From positions 3,844,001-3,908,000 of the forward strand of contig NZ_JAUSVA010000002.1 of NCBI RefSeq assembly GCF_030813695.1: 64,000 nucleotides of DNA, written 5' to 3'. Both the position numbers and the translations under genes were made by a program. This document shows positions 29,181-37,794 of the stretch, piece by piece. The DNA comes from Kitasatospora herbaricolor. GTDB lineage: Bacteria; Actinomycetota; Actinomycetes; Streptomycetales; Streptomycetaceae. How positions within the stretch are numbered: the first letter of the stretch is position 1; each line of letters opens with the position of its first letter. The notes beneath the pieces are model-generated. The model had not been told where the DNA came from. It did no database searches and saw only the letters and a program-made list of their open reading frames with translations.

Positions 29181-31711
29181 CGCGGCCCCGCCTCCTCGGG
29201 CCGCACCGGGCCGCTCGGCACCGAGCCGTGGTGCGCGTCGATGTCCTGCCCGGCGAGCGCGTAGCACTCCACCAGGTCGGTCATGCCGGCGTTCACCAGC
29301 TCGAAGTTGCCGGTGTCCAGGCCGTCGTCGACGCGCTGCAGGGCCGCCCTGATCTGCTGGGCCAGCGCCGGGCTGACCATGCCCTGGACGACGAACACCC
29401 GGCAGTACGTCAGCACCCGGACGGTGTGACCGAGGGCGGCGATCGCCGCGTCCGCCCGCTCGGCGGCGTCCACCGCGGCCGCCTGGTCGCCGGCGTCCCG
29501 GGCCGCGTCCAGCTCGGCCCGCAGCCGCTTGAGCTCGTCCAGGTCGTCCGGGCGCAGCAGCCGGTCGCAGCTCTGGATGACCGCGCTCAGGTAGGCGCTG
29601 ACGCCCCGGACCATCGCCTGCGCCTCCTGGCGCTGCAGCGAGTCGGCCAGCATCTGCTCGGCCGAGCGGCCCTTGACCTGGCCGGCGGCCATGTCGTCGA
29701 GCTCGCCGAGCAGGTTCTCGGCGGCTCGGCGCTCCTGCGGGGTGAGCTCCTGCTCCCAGCGCTCGGTGAACTCCGCCACCGCGCGCCGGCGGTCGTCCAC
29801 CTTGGCCCGCCACTCGGGGTCGAGGACGGTCCGCTGGAGGGTGACGGTCTTCGCCTCGCCGCCCTTGATCCGCACCTCCAGGGTGATGGTGCGGTCGGCG
29901 GAGAGCCCGAAGGAGACGGTGATCCGGGCCCGGCCGGTGGCGTCCTCCGGCAGCTTCATGGTGAGCGCGCCGATCAGCTCGTTCTGCTGGGCCACCTCGT
30001 GGTCGCCCTCGTAGACGGCGACCTCCAGGCGCCGGCTGCCGCCGCCGGTGGCGAAGAAGTCCTTGTGGACCGGCTCCGCCGTCGGGTAGTTGGTGTTCTT
30101 GGGGATGATCACCGCCATCCGGCCGTCGTTGAGCTCGATCCCGAGGTCCTTCGGGGTGATGTCGAAGGGGTTGGCGACCTGCATCCACTCCCCGCAGCCC
30201 GAACAGGACTCCGCGCCGGGGGCGTTGAGCACCCCGCAGGCGGCGCAGCGCAGGCCGCCGGTGTCCCGGTCGGCGGCGGCCGGCGCCAGCGACTCGCCGC
30301 ACAGGCCGCAGGCGGGGGCCCCGGGCGCGGCGGCGGTGCCGCAGCGCGGGCAGCTCCGCACCCCGGCCGCTGCGGCCGGGACCGGCGGCAGTGTCTGGTT
30401 CTCGTCGGGGACGGGCGCCGTCCCGCACTTGGGGCACTCGGCGGCCTGCGGGTCGACCGGCAGGAAGCAGCCCTGGCAGGTCGTCCGGGGCTCGCCGAGC
30501 AGCGAGTTGCCGCAGCCGGCGCAGTCCGCGGCGGCGAGCGGGTTGTCGGTGCGGCAGGACGGGCAGTCAAGCTCGGCGATCAGCGCGGACTGCACGGCCG
30601 CGCCGAGCGCCACGCACTGCATCGGGTTCACGCCGCGGCGGATCCGCTCCGGCCCGAACAGCGCCGCCAGTTCCCGCTCGACCAGCGGGATCGCGGTCGA
30701 ACCGCCGACCAGCAGGACCTCGTCGATGTCCCCGACGGTCAGGTTGGCCTCCCGGACGGCCTTGCGGGTCAGCTCCAGGGTCCGTTCGATCCGGCCGGCC
30801 ACCAGTTGCTCGAAGCGCTCCCGCTCCAGCTCGGTCTCCAGGATCAGCCGGCCGCCGCCGAGCCCGGTCAGGTTGAGGTCGGCCACCAGCTGGCTGGACA
30901 GCTCGATCTTCGCGCCCTCGGCCGCGCCGTCGATCCTCGGCCGGTCCCGCTGGTCGGGCTGGTAGCCGGCGCCGTGCTCGGCGCGGATCTCCCGCAGCAG
31001 CTCCTCGGTGAGCAGCCGGTCGAAGTCGTCGCCGCCCAGCAGGTTGTCGCCCTCGATGCCGAGCACGGACACCGAACCCGGCATCAGCAGCAGGATCGAG
31101 ATGTCGAAGGTGCCGCCGCCCAGGTCGTAGACGAGGACGGTCCGGCCCTCGTCCCCGAGGTCGCCGGTCATCCCGTAGGCCAGGGCCGCCGCCGTGGGCT
31201 CGTTGATGATCCGCAGCACCTGGAACCCGGCCAGCCGGCCGGCCTCCTGGGTCGCGGCCACCTGCCGCTCGCCGAAGTACGCCGGCACGGTGATCACGGC
31301 GCGGTGGAACACGTCGCCGGACCGCAGCTCGGCGTCCTCCTTGAGCCTGCGCAGGATGATCGCCGACAACTCGATCGGCGTGTAGGCGCGGCCGTTGAAC
31401 CAGACGTTGACGTCGCCGTCCTGGCCCGGTGTGACCCGGTAGGCCAGATCCTTCAGCACGGCCTGGACCTGCGGGTCCTTGAACTTGCGGCCGATGAAGC
31501 GCTTCACCGAGCGGATGATGTTCTCGGCGTCGGTGGCCACCCGGCCGCGCGCGCTGGAGCCGACCAGCAGCTCACCGCGCTTGCCCCGGCCGACCACCGA
31601 GGGGGTGGCCTCCTGGTTCTGCCGGTTGTGGATGATCTCCGGTTCGCCCCGGCGGAGTTGGGCGACCACGGAGTTCGTGGTGCCGAGGTCGATACCGAGC
31701 GTCCTGTACAC
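29177..31711 (-). CDS. Hsp70/DnaK-like chaperone with four inserted zinc ribbons
   Basis: An 844-residue Hsp70-family protein. The ATPase domain (about 1-378) has [11 protein letters not shown] (7-17), the phosphate-2 loop [10 protein letters not shown] (196-205) and the adenosine loop [10 protein letters not shown] (333-342). Four double CxxC pairs follow at C383-C400, C412-C429, C454-C471 and C489-C506, which is 16 cysteines in the interdomain linker. An Hsp70 beta-sandwich then begins near 513 ([23 protein letters not shown]), with a helical lid to the end. Canonical DnaK is about 620 residues and has no ribbons. GTG start with GGGAC upstream. It lies downstream of GrpE-like and J-like genes. 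A dedicated substrate or metal-responsive role is inferred. Confidence 0.93.
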   Translation of the reverse strand: MYRTLGIDLGTTNSVVAQLRRGEPEIIHNRQNQEATPSVVGRGKRGELLVGSSARGRVATDAENIIRSVKRFIGRKFKDPQVQAVLKDLAYRVTPGQDGDVNVWFNGRAYTPIELSAIILRRLKEDAELRSGDVFHRAVITVPAYFGERQVAATQEAGRLAGFQVLRIINEPTAAALAYGMTGDLGDEGRTVLVYDLGGGTFDISILLLMPGSVSVLGIEGDNLLGGDDFDRLLTEELLREIRAEHGAGYQPDQRDRPRIDGAAEGAKIELSSQLVADLNLTGLGGGRLILETELERERFEQLVAGRIERTLELTRKAVREANLTVGDIDEVLLVGGSTAIPLVERELAALFGPERIRRGVNPMQCVALGAAVQSALIAELDCPSCRTDNPLAAADCAGCGNSLLGEPRTTCQGCFLPVDPQAAECPKCGTAPVPDENQTLPPVPAAAAGVRSCPRCGTAAAPGAPACGLCGESLAPAAADRDTGGLRCAACGVLNAPGAESCSGCGEWMQVANPFDITPKDLGIELNDGRMAVIIPKNTNYPTAEPVHKDFFATGGGSRRLEVAVYEGDHEVAQQNELIGALTMKLPEDATGRARITVSFGLSADRTITLEVRIKGGEAKTVTLQRTVLDPEWRAKVDDRRRAVAEFTERWEQELTPQERRAAENLLGELDDMAAGQVKGRSAEQMLADSLQRQEAQAMVRGVSAYLSAVIQSCDRLLRPDDLDELKRLRAELDAARDAGDQAAAVDAAERADAAIAALGHTVRVLTYCRVFVVQGMVSPALAQQIRAALQRVDDGLDTGNFELVNAGMTDLVECYALAGQDIDAHHGSVPSGPVRPEEAGPR

Positions 31712-31761
31712 GTCCCTGTCCCCTCACTGCGCCGTCCGTCGGCACTGTGCTGCTGCTGGTC

Positions 31762-32712
31762 TCAGCCGCCGGTGTTGCCGGTGCCGGTACTGCCGGTGTC
31801 GGCGCTGGTGGTGTCGGTGCTGGTGCTGTCGGTGGTGCCACCCGTGCCGGCGCCGCTGCCGCTGCCCGCGGTGGTACGGCGCTTCGCCCGGGACTGCTGC
31901 CGCTTCGGCTGCCTGCGGACGGGCCGGGGGCGCTCGGGGGCGAGCGGCTCGGGCGCCGGTTCGGGCACGGGCTCGGCTACGGGTTCGGGTACGGCCTCGG
32001 ACGCCGCTTCGGGCACGGGCTCGGGCGCCGGCGACTCGTCCGGCAGTTCCCCTGGCAGCTCCTCCGGCAGCTCCTCCGGAAGTACGGAGACCACGACCCG
32101 GGCCCGGCGCAGGACTTGGTCCTGCCAGAAGAACCCGGCCTGCACCACCTCGACCACGGTGTCCTCGGGCATCCCAGCGACCGGGGTGGTGGCCACGATC
32201 TCCGAGACGGCGGTGTTCGCGAGCCGGTTGTCGAAGCTCATCGGCCGCACCCCGGCCCGGGCCAGCTTGAGCCGCAGCAGCCGCCGGGTCGCCGCCGCCC
32301 CCGCCCCCGCCGTGGCAGGGGCGCCGAGCAGGCGTTCGGGGTACGGCCCGGGCTGGAGTTCGGGGCCGGCGATGGCGCCGAGCGCGTCGTCGACCTCCAG
32401 CAGGCCGAGCAGGAGGTCGCGCAGGCCGCTCTCGGCCTCCCTGGCCTCCTCGGCACGCTTGCGCTGGGCGAAGGCGCTGCGGAAGAGCAGCTTGCCGAAG
32501 GCGTCCGCGAGGTCCACGTCCGCGGCGCCGGGCGGTACCGGCAGCGGCTGTTCGTCGATGGCCAGCGGGTCGGCGCCGGCAGGGAGCCGGGCACCGGGGA
32601 TCTGCGCCCCGGGACTCTGCGCTCCCAGGCTCCGTGCTTCCGGGCCCTGCCCGGCCGGGAGGCCGTCCGCGGGCAGGTCCGCAGCCGGGCGCCCGGTGTC
32701 CGTCCCGGTCAT
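31762..32712 (-). CDS. GrpE-like nucleotide-exchange protein with a long C-terminal tail
   Basis: A 316-residue protein. Residues 1-65 are low-complexity. Residues 66-110 are helical (LADAFGKLLFRSAFAQRKRAEEAREAE in part), followed by LRDLLLGLLEVDDAL, similar to the GrpE LLPVLDNLERA turn. About residues 145-205 match the GrpE beta-wing: VRPMSFDNRLANTAVSE, then PEDTVVEVVQAGFFWQDQVL and RRARVVVS. From about 210 on it is a Pro/Glu then Ser/Thr/Gly tail, basic near RRQPKRQQSRAKRR. The ATG overlaps the J-like stop (ATGA, 32709-32712). Its likely job is ADP/ATP exchange on the neighbouring Hsp70. Confidence 0.78.
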   Translation of the reverse strand: MTGTDTGRPAADLPADGLPAGQGPEARSLGAQSPGAQIPGARLPAGADPLAIDEQPLPVPPGAADVDLADAFGKLLFRSAFAQRKRAEEAREAESGLRDLLLGLLEVDDALGAIAGPELQPGPYPERLLGAPATAGAGAAATRRLLRLKLARAGVRPMSFDNRLANTAVSEIVATTPVAGMPEDTVVEVVQAGFFWQDQVLRRARVVVSVLPEELPEELPGELPDESPAPEPVPEAASEAVPEPVAEPVPEPAPEPLAPERPRPVRRQPKRQQSRAKRRTTAGSGSGAGTGGTTDSTSTDTTSADTGSTGTGNTGG

Positions 32713-33131
32713 TCGGGCACCTCCACCGGTGGCAGCACGGCGAGGGTGACGGCGTACCGGTCCACCGCCTCGAAGGGCGGCGGCTCGCCGGCGGGCGGGC
32801 GCCAGGCGCCCGTCACCTCGTCCGGGCGGATCACCACGAGGGCCTCCAGGGGCGGGAGTCCGAGCTCCTGCACGGGCGGCAGGAAGGTCTCGGGGGCGGC
32901 GTCGGCGAAGGTCTCGGCGAGGGCGGTCGGCCACTGGGCCGGCGCCGGGGCCTGGATGTCGAGGGCCAGTCGCCGGTCGGGGTTGCGCAGGGTCGCGGCG
33001 GCGGCGTTGACCTCGCGCGGACTGTGCCGGCGGGCCCGGATGGCCTTGAGGTGGGCCGCCTTGATCTCGGCCGCCCCGGCCCGGAGCGGGATCCCGAGGA
33101 TGTCGTACGCGGTCTCATCGGGCAGTGGCAC
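32709..33131 (-). CDS. Degenerate J-domain-like protein
   Basis: A 140-residue protein. The N-terminus DETAYDILGIPLRAGAAEIK (5-24) and NPDRRLALDI (50-59) match helix I/II and helix IV edges of a J-domain. In place of the HPD tripeptide is H36-S37-P38, and the usual loop between helices II and III is shortened. The rest is proline-rich with no zinc fingers. It probably binds the operon's Hsp70, but it may not stimulate ATP hydrolysis in the normal way. GTG start with AGGAG 7 nt upstream. Confidence 0.7.
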   Translation of the reverse strand: MPLPDETAYDILGIPLRAGAAEIKAAHLKAIRARRHSPREVNAAAATLRNPDRRLALDIQAPAPAQWPTALAETFADAAPETFLPPVQELGLPPLEALVVIRPDEVTGAWRPPAGEPPPFEAVDRYAVTLAVLPPVEVPE

Positions 33132-33149
33132 GACGGTCTCCTGTCCCCA

Positions 33150-36100
33150 TCAGCGCATCCTGGCCAACTGGGTGTTGAGCATCATCAGTTCGGTGTTGTA
33201 GGGATCGATCTCCAGGCCTTCGCGAACCGCCCGGCGGGCGCCGTACAGGTCCCGCCGGTTGGCCAGCGCGACCGCCTGGATCCGGTAGCAGAGGGCCAGT
33301 TGCTGCCGGGTGTCGGCCAGGTCGAGGACCTCCAGGGACTTCTTGAGCAGGGCGACCGCCCGGGTGAAGTCGTTCGCGTTGGCCCGGTCGACGCCGTGGT
33401 TGCGCAGCGTCCAGGCCAGCGCCTCGCGGGTCTGCGCGTCGTCCTCGTACCAGCGGGCCTCCTCCAGCAGGCCGATGCGTTCCGCGGGCCGGCTCTTGAA
33501 CTCCTCGCCCAGGGCGTGGTTGTGCAGCATCACGCCGAGGATCCGGCGGCCCTCGGCGCGGGCGTCGACGATGTCCTTCTCGGGGTCGAGCACCACGGCC
33601 TGGGTCGCGGCGGCGAGCGCCGGGGCGCGGTCCCGGGCGAGGGCGAGCTTGCGGCCCTTGCGGTACAGGACGCCGGACAGCGCGCGGCGGGTGTCGTCGC
33701 TGTCCGCGAGCGTCAGTGCCTCGCGCAGCAGTTCCTCGGCCTGGGCGAAGTCGCTGTCCCGGCCCTCGTCCATCAGGGCGCCGGCCCGGTTGCCCAGGAC
33801 GGTGCCCGCCGTCCGCCGGACGAGTTCGTCGTCGGGGGTGAACTCCAGGGCCAGCCGGACGAGCCGCAGTGCCTCGGCGTAGTCCCGCTGCTCGTTGTTG
33901 ACCTTGCGGCCGAGCTGCAGGTAGCTGGCCCCCAGGTTCTGCCGGACGCCGTGGTGGCCTGGGGCGAGGGCGAGGGCCTGCTCCAGCAGGGCCACCGCGC
34001 CGGCGTGGTTCTCGCTGTCCTCGGCCAGCAGCGACCGGACGCCCTGGAGCGCGGCGTCCGCGATCTGCTCGCGGCGGGTGCCGAGGGCGGCGCCGCCGGC
34101 CGCGGCCCTGGTCCAGCTGTCCAGCGCGGCGGCCCACTCGCGGTGCCGGTGGCGCTCCCCCGCCTGCCGGAGCAGGACCTCGGTCAGCAGGTCGGCGGCT
34201 TCCTCGCCCTCCAGGCCGGCCAGGGCCGACACGGCGTCCTCGTAGAGGCCCTGCTCCAGCAGGTGGTGCTGGACGCCGAGCGGGGAGAGCAGCGCGGCGA
34301 GCCGGGCGAGGCCGTCGCCGCCGCGGGCGGCGAGGGCGGAGTCCAGAGGGCCGGTCCAGGCCGGCCCCGCGGGTTGCTCCCGGATCCGGGCGAGCAGCAG
34401 CGGGCCGCAGGCGAGCCCGGCCGGTCCGTGGCCGGCCTGGGCGGCCCGGGCCATCTCCTCGGCGGCCTGCAGTTCGAGGCTCCACCGGACGTCCAGGGCG
34501 GTGCCGGCGGCCTGGTCGGCCGGGCCGTCGGCGGCTTCGGCCTCCCGCAGGTCGCGGCCGATCCGCTCGGCCAGGGCCGCGCGGGCGGCGGCGATCTGCT
34601 CGGGGCCGGGGGTGCGTCCGGTCCGCTCGGCGAGCAGCTCCCAGAACGCCGGGCTGTGCAGGACGGCGGCCCAGCAGGCGGCCGTCCACTCCCAGTAGGT
34701 GCGGCCCGCGCCCGAGGCGGCCAGCCGGTGGGCGGCCAGGGCCAGGGCGTGGATCGCGGCCAGGTCGCCCGGCGCCTGCTGCCAGGACGCCCGGCGGTGC
34801 TCCCAGGCCTGCGGGTGCCGGCCCTCCTGCTCGTCCAGGTCGGCGCGGCGCTCGGCCAGCAGTTGCTTGCCGCGCAGGCCGGTCGGGTGGGCGGGGGCGA
34901 GTTCGAGGGTCAGGTCGAGCTGCTGCTCGGCCTCCTCGTAGCGCTGCTCGCGGGCCGCCCGGACGGCCAGCGCGAACCGGATCCCGGCCAGGGCGGCCCG
35001 GGCGGCCCGGTCCTGGCCGGCCTCGCCGTAGGCCTGGGCGGCGCCGGCCAGGTCGCCGCGCTCGGCGCGGAGCAGGGCCGCCGTCCGGCGGGCGACGGGG
35101 TCGGCGGGTGCCCAGCGGGTGAGGGCGGCCTCCGCCCGGTCGAGGTCGCCGGCCCGGCGGGCGGCGTCGAGCAGGGCGGCGGTGACCGGCGCCAGGCAGC
35201 TGCGGCAGCGGGCGGCCGGGGTGGCGGTCGAGGTCCGGGATGCGGTCGAGGTCCCCGAGGCGGCCGGGGTCGTGCCCGGGGCTTCGGCCGGGGAGCCGGG
35301 CGGCAGGACGGCGGCGTGGTCGTGGCAGCAGGGCCGCCCGCACTGGCCGCACCGGACGGTGGACGGGGCCGTGCAGCCCCCGGCGGCCCCGTCGCCGGAG
35401 GCGCCGCCAGCGACGGCAGCACCGTGGGCGGCACCCTCCCCGACGGCACAGCGCAGCGCCGGGACGCCGGGTTCGCCGCCCGGGAGGTCGCCGGGCTCCG
35501 GCCCCGGGTCCAGCGCGTGCGCGTACAGGGCGGCGGCGCGGGCCCAGCTGCCGGCCCGGGCGGCGAGCGCGCCGCGCAGCACGGCTTCGGCCGGGTCCCG
35601 CGGGAACGCCTCGGCGGCGTCCGGCGCGGCCGTCCCGCCGGGGCCGGGTCGCTCGGCCCCGGCCTGCTCCCCGAGCAGCGCGACCGCGAGTGCCGGGCGG
35701 CCCTGCAGCAGCCGGGCCAGCGCGAGGTGATGACGCCCCCGGGGCGTGAGAAGGCGCTGCCCCAGGGGCCGGAGCAGGTCCACGACGACGGCGGCGTCAC
35801 CGCGGAGGAGTGCCGGCACGGCGAGCAGGTGGGTGGCGCGGGCGTCCTCGGGGTCGGACAGCAGGGCGATCCGCAGCAGGCGGGTGATCCGGCGGCGGGC
35901 CAGGTCGTCGGTGGGCCGGGCGAGCAACGCGGTGCCGCCCTCGCGCAGCGCGGCCTCGGCGACGAGCGCCGGCCAGGTCGCGGCGGCCGGGTGGGTGCCG
36001 TCCGGGTGGAGCTCCCGGCAGCTCTCCCAGAGTTCGCGGGCCCGGGCGTGGTCGCCGGCGGCCAGGGCGCGCCGGGCCAGGTGGTCCCGGGCGGTGGCGA

Positions 36101-37421
36101 GGTTGCGGGCCACGGCGGGGATCTGCTCCAGGCCGGCCCAGGACTCGGCGGCGGCGGCCGGGTCGCCGAGGGCGGCGTGGGCGAGGCCGCGGTGGTGCTC
36201 GGCCTCGGCGGTCCGCAGGCCGTCGAGGAAGTGCAGGGCCTGGGCGGGCTGGGCGGCGGCCGCGAGCGCGGCGCCGAGTCTGACCCGGCCCGGCTCCCAG
36301 CCGGGGGTACGGGCGAGCCCGGCCTGGTACTGGGCGACGGCGGTGGCGGGGTCGGCGGCCCGTTCGGCCAGCAGTCCCAGGCCGAAGCGGGCGGGCGCGT
36401 GGTCGGCGTCGGCCCGCAGCGCGGCCTCGAAGCAGGCCCCGGCGGCGGCGTCGTCCTGCTCGGCGACGGCCAGCACGCCGCGCGCGTAGTGGGTGCGCGG
36501 GTCGTCCGGACCCTCCCGGACGGCGGCGTCGAGGTCGGCGCGGGCCCGGACCGGATCGCCCGCCTCGCGGTGCGCGATGCCGCGCTGCAGCGGGACCTCC
36601 CGGCGCAGCCGCTCCCCCAGGGTCCAGGGCGACGGCGTGCCGGGCGGGCGGCGGGCGGCCTCGTCCAGGGCCTGGACGGCCTCCGGGTGGCGGCCCTGTC
36701 CGGCCAGCAGCACGCCCAGCCGGAACCAGATCTCGGCACTGCCGGTGACCGCGCCGCCGGCCGTGGCCCGGCCGGTGGCGACCAGCAGGGTGGCCTCGGC
36801 GTCGGCAGGGCGGCCGCCGGCGCGCTGGGCCGCGCTGCGGGCGAGCACCGCCCATTCCAGGCCGGGGGCGGCCAGCAGCACCCGGCGGGCGAGGTCCGCC
36901 ACCTCCGCGTGGCCGCGCCGGCGGGCGGCCAGGCAGCGTTGCTGGAGGTACCCGTCGACCGGACCGGCCGCCTGCCCGGGGGCGGCCGCCAGGGCGGCGA
37001 GCACGATGTCGAGCTCCTCCGCCCCGGCCCCGGCGTCCGGGGCGGCGCCGGCGGCGATGTCCTCGGCCAGCGCGAGGAGCGCCTCGGGCGGGAGCTCGGT
37101 GAGGGCGAAGGCCTCGCGGTAGAGCCGGAGGGCGGCCGGTCCGTCGCCCAGGGCGGCGGTGCAGAGGCCCTGGCCGACCAGCGCGTTGCCGCGGCCCTTG
37201 CGCAGTGTCGGGCTGAGGACGGCGCCGACCAGCCGTTCGGCGAGCTTGCGGTAGGCGCGCAGGGCCTGCGGGGTCCGGCCGGCGGCCCGCGCGGCATCGG
37301 CCGCGGCGAGGAGTTCGGCGCATTGGTCGGCCCGGGTGACCGGGCGGCTCGCGGCCCGGCTGCGGAGCCCGGCCCAGACCAGCAGAGCGATCACCGGCAG
37401 CAGGACGAGAAGGATCGTCAT
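33150..37421 (-). CDS. Membrane-anchored giant TPR protein with cysteine clusters
   Basis: A 1423-residue protein. Residues 3-20 form one hydrophobic helix (ILLVLLPVIALLVWAGL) followed by RSR, a type of N-terminal anchor leaving the bulk in the cytoplasm. Most of the rest is Ala/Leu/Arg-rich helical pairs with TPR spacing, in a long first block to about residue 650 and a second from about 750 to the end. Between them, near 688-742, are CGQCGRPCCHDH and CRSCLAP, a likely zinc-binding insert. It is the first gene of the Hsp70-like operon and lies 18 nt upstream of the J-like gene. It could be the scaffold that recruits clients or locates the chaperone at the membrane. Confidence 0.82.
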   Translation of the reverse strand: MTILLVLLPVIALLVWAGLRSRAASRPVTRADQCAELLAAADAARAAGRTPQALRAYRKLAERLVGAVLSPTLRKGRGNALVGQGLCTAALGDGPAALRLYREAFALTELPPEALLALAEDIAAGAAPDAGAGAEELDIVLAALAAAPGQAAGPVDGYLQQRCLAARRRGHAEVADLARRVLLAAPGLEWAVLARSAAQRAGGRPADAEATLLVATGRATAGGAVTGSAEIWFRLGVLLAGQGRHPEAVQALDEAARRPPGTPSPWTLGERLRREVPLQRGIAHREAGDPVRARADLDAAVREGPDDPRTHYARGVLAVAEQDDAAAGACFEAALRADADHAPARFGLGLLAERAADPATAVAQYQAGLARTPGWEPGRVRLGAALAAAAQPAQALHFLDGLRTAEAEHHRGLAHAALGDPAAAAESWAGLEQIPAVARNLATARDHLARRALAAGDHARARELWESCRELHPDGTHPAAATWPALVAEAALREGGTALLARPTDDLARRRITRLLRIALLSDPEDARATHLLAVPALLRGDAAVVVDLLRPLGQRLLTPRGRHHLALARLLQGRPALAVALLGEQAGAERPGPGGTAAPDAAEAFPRDPAEAVLRGALAARAGSWARAAALYAHALDPGPEPGDLPGGEPGVPALRCAVGEGAAHGAAVAGGASGDGAAGGCTAPSTVRCGQCGRPCCHDHAAVLPPGSPAEAPGTTPAASGTSTASRTSTATPAARCRSCLAPVTAALLDAARRAGDLDRAEAALTRWAPADPVARRTAALLRAERGDLAGAAQAYGEAGQDRAARAALAGIRFALAVRAAREQRYEEAEQQLDLTLELAPAHPTGLRGKQLLAERRADLDEQEGRHPQAWEHRRASWQQAPGDLAAIHALALAAHRLAASGAGRTYWEWTAACWAAVLHSPAFWELLAERTGRTPGPEQIAAARAALAERIGRDLREAEAADGPADQAAGTALDVRWSLELQAAEEMARAAQAGHGPAGLACGPLLLARIREQPAGPAWTGPLDSALAARGGDGLARLAALLSPLGVQHHLLEQGLYEDAVSALAGLEGEEAADLLTEVLLRQAGERHRHREWAAALDSWTRAAAGGAALGTRREQIADAALQGVRSLLAEDSENHAGAVALLEQALALAPGHHGVRQNLGASYLQLGRKVNNEQRDYAEALRLVRLALEFTPDDELVRRTAGTVLGNRAGALMDEGRDSDFAQAEELLREALTLADSDDTRRALSGVLYRKGRKLALARDRAPALAAATQAVVLDPEKDIVDARAEGRRILGVMLHNHALGEEFKSRPAERIGLLEEARWYEDDAQTREALAWTLRNHGVDRANANDFTRAVALLKKSLEVLDLADTRQQLALCYRIQAVALANRRDLYGARRAVREGLEIDPYNTELMMLNTQLARMR

Positions 37422-37783
37422 CGCCGCATCCGGGCGTGGCTGCGCCCATCCGTCGCACTCAACGGACCCCCCTCAGCTGCCGTCTCGGCTGTCTCCCCCG
37501 GTGCGGCCCGCGCCAGGCCGGTCGCCCGTCCAGGTGCGCGGGAGCACCACGAAAACATCTTGCCGGGCAATCGGCCGGAGCGGAGATCTCTTCCCGAAAT
37601 CACCCCAAAATCCTTGGTGCCCAATTGGTTTGTCGATCAGTCATATTGTGGCCGGTCGGCGTTTCAGAGCTGGTCAGGGCCTTGGTTCGGGGCCTTGGTT
37701 CAGAGACGTGATTCAGGGCCTCGGTGGTGCCAGGACCTCGGAGACGGTCAGGGCGCCGGAGACGGTCAGGGCGCCGGAGACGG
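37422..37783. promoter_or_regulatory. Gene-free region before the Hsp70-like operon
   Basis: This is the space between the serpin stop and the TPR gene start. It is comparatively AT-rich at 37545-37655 and should hold the Hsp70-operon promoter. On the minus strand a possible -10 (TATGAC, inside the stretch ATATGACTG) lies near 37641-37648. No convincing -35, and no CIRCE or HspR-type inverted repeat, was seen. Tandem repeats fill 37677-37800. Confidence 0.45.
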
Positions 37784-37794
37784 TCAGGGCCTCG
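37741..37794. repeat. 18-bp tandem repeat, three units
   Basis: The unit GAGACGGTCAGGGCGCCG occurs twice exactly (37741-37758, 37759-37776) and a third time with two changes (37777-37794). The third copy runs across the serpin stop codon at 37784-37786. A separate 12-bp unit, GGGCCTTGGTTC, is duplicated just upstream (37677-37688 and 37690-37701). Confidence 0.9.

Noticed and set aside
37422-37783. CIRCE or HspR (HAIR) site controlling the chaperone operon
   Set aside because: I searched the region by eye for both inverted repeats and saw neither in recognisable form.
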